NCBI GenBank assembly: GCA_021847385.1
Contig: JAJZTV010000153.1
Span: 1 to 5,191, forward strand
DNA from: Pseudomonadota bacterium
Lineage (GTDB): Bacteria; Pseudomonadota; Gammaproteobacteria; Burkholderiales; Thiobacillaceae
Length of the DNA: 5,191 nt
Direction: 5' to 3'
In this document: piece by piece, positions 4,512 to 5,191 of the stretch
Layout: every line of letters begins with the position of its first letter
Numbering within the stretch: the first letter of the stretch is position 1
Position numbers and translations under genes: made by a program
Notes under the pieces: generated by a model
Databases searched by the model: none
What the model was told of the DNA's origin: nothing
Seen by the model: only the letters and a program-made list of their open reading frames with translations

Positions 4512-5087
4512 GTAGCGCCAGAAAATTCGCATGGCGAGCAGGAGCGCCAGAATGCCGGCATAGATCAGCGGCTGAGTCAGATCCTTCTTCACCAGCCAGC
4601 CATAGTGCAACACCGCCCCGACCGCGGCCGGATAGATCAACCAATGCACGCGTTGCCAATTACGGCCTAGCCGGCGCATAGCAGCGCGGCTCGAGGTCAA
4701 GGCCAAGGGCACCAACAAGAGAAAAGCGGCCATGCCGAAAGTAATGAAGGGGCGCTTGAGGATATCTTTAACGATAGCCGGCCAATCGAAGAACTGGTCG
4801 AGCCAGAGATACGACAGCAGATGCAGCATGCCGTAGCAGAAGGCAAACAGCCCGAGCATACGTCGATAGCGCAGCAACCCGCCATAGCCGCTCAACCTGC
4901 GCGCCGGCGTCACCGTCAGCGTGATCAGCAAGCCGGTCAGTGTCCACGTGCCGAGCGAACGGGTAATGAACTCGATCGGGTTCGCGCCAAGCCCGCCCGT
5001 CCACGCCAGCGCAGCCAGCCTAAGGAGGGGATACAAGCACAGCAGGAACAACCAAGCTTTAGGGTTCCGGTAGAGCGCCATTCGCAC
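4491..5087 (-). CDS. msrQ: MsrQ, heme-binding membrane subunit of the MsrPQ methionine sulfoxide reductase
   Basis: MsrQ (formerly YedZ) is an inner-membrane b-type cytochrome that passes electrons from the respiratory chain or a flavin reductase to periplasmic MsrP, which repairs methionine sulfoxide in envelope proteins. The 198 residues match the family. Hydrophobic segments lie near residues 11-30, 46-60, 76-95, 114-130, 148-165 and 173-190. Family landmarks: GLGANPIEFITRSLGTWTL (32-50), RRMLGLFAFCYGMLHLLSYLW (75-95, candidate heme ligand His89), WQRVHWLIYPAA (144-155, His148) and LHYGWLVKKD (160-169, His161). The basic C-terminus is RYKKTKAG. The start is GTG at 5087, two bases after the msrP stop; ATG at 5081 (two codons later) is equally possible, and neither has a strong ribosome site. 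This is consistent with translational coupling to msrP. Confidence 0.95.
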   Translation of the reverse strand: MRMALYRNPKAWLFLLCLYPLLRLAALAWTGGLGANPIEFITRSLGTWTLTGLLITLTVTPARRLSGYGGLLRYRRMLGLFAFCYGMLHLLSYLWLDQFFDWPAIVKDILKRPFITFGMAAFLLLVPLALTSSRAAMRRLGRNWQRVHWLIYPAAVGAVLHYGWLVKKDLTQPLIYAGILALLLAMRIFWRYKKTKAG

Positions 5088-5089
5088 TG

Positions 5090-5191
5090 CTAAAAGTTTT
5101 TCCGCAGATCCATGCCGCTATAGAGTTGGGCCACCTGCTCGCCATAACCGTTGAACATCAGGGTGGGCCGCTTGAGAAACTCGCCGATGCG
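5090..5191 (-). CDS. msrP: MsrP catalytic subunit, C-terminal 33 residues (partial)
   Basis: The minus strand reads from the right edge as an open frame of 33 codons ending in TAG (complement of 5090-5092). The product contains FLKRPTLMFNGYGEQVAQLY and ends SGMDLRKNF, which I recognise as the C-terminal style of MsrP/YedY, the molybdopterin-dependent periplasmic methionine sulfoxide reductase exported by the Tat pathway. The catalytic cysteine and cofactor-binding parts lie outside the window. Identity is strongly supported by msrQ starting 2 bases downstream, the standard msrP-msrQ operon order. The gene is cut by the window edge, not broken. Confidence 0.88.
   Translation of the reverse strand, partial: RIGEFLKRPTLMFNGYGEQVAQLYSGMDLRKNF

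Noticed and set aside
3817..4659. 280-codon minus-strand frame with Gly/Leu/Arg repeats
   Set aside because: It is another antisense shadow of the same repeats, and it also overlaps msrQ in a different frame and the terminator.

Overview
The window reads as an ordinary, gene-dense, GC-rich proteobacterial chromosome segment. The gene set (frataxin CyaY, lipoprotein LptM and LysA together, an AlgP-type lysine/alanine/proline-rich histone-like protein, and MsrP/MsrQ) points to Beta- or Gammaproteobacteria. I favour a betaproteobacterium from overall protein style and from the TAAAAT-plus-GC promoter style, but I cannot name a genus. No mobile element, CRISPR array, rRNA or tRNA is visible, and no intergenic stretch exceeds about 160 bases.

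Layout from left to right: (1) the 3' part of an exported thioredoxin-fold protein with a CPYC motif (+, cut by the window start). (2) An 85-base gap with a TAAAAT -10-like box and a perfect 26-bp palindrome, followed by argH, argininosuccinate lyase (+). (3) cyaY, bacterial frataxin (-), convergent with argH with only 12 bases between the stop codons and a 9-bp-arm hairpin across the junction. (4) A 50-base divergent promoter region, then lptM, a 38-residue lipoprotein (+), overlapping by 4 bases (ATGA) the start of lysA, diaminopimelate decarboxylase (+). (5) A 157-base, locally AT-rich regulatory region and a 202-residue AlgP/histone H1-like basic repeat protein (+), ending in a strong intrinsic terminator. 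(6) msrQ and the last 33 codons of msrP (-), which form an operon for the periplasmic methionine sulfoxide reductase system. The msrQ stop codon lies inside the loop of the terminator hairpin.

Functionally this is a mix of amino-acid biosynthesis (ArgH, last step to arginine; LysA, last step to lysine), iron-sulfur/iron handling (CyaY), outer-membrane LPS export accessory function (LptM), nucleoid or DNA-binding regulation (AlgP-like) and envelope redox repair (MsrPQ, and possibly the thioredoxin-like protein). From memory of Pseudomonas aeruginosa, argH, algP, cyaY, lptM/lppL and lysA also lie in one broad chromosomal region, so this looks like a compact version of a known neighbourhood. I did not find a convincing undescribed system. 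The least explained items are the perfect palindrome in the argH leader, the 10-bp tandem repeat in the leader of the histone-like gene, and the layered repeat structure of that gene.
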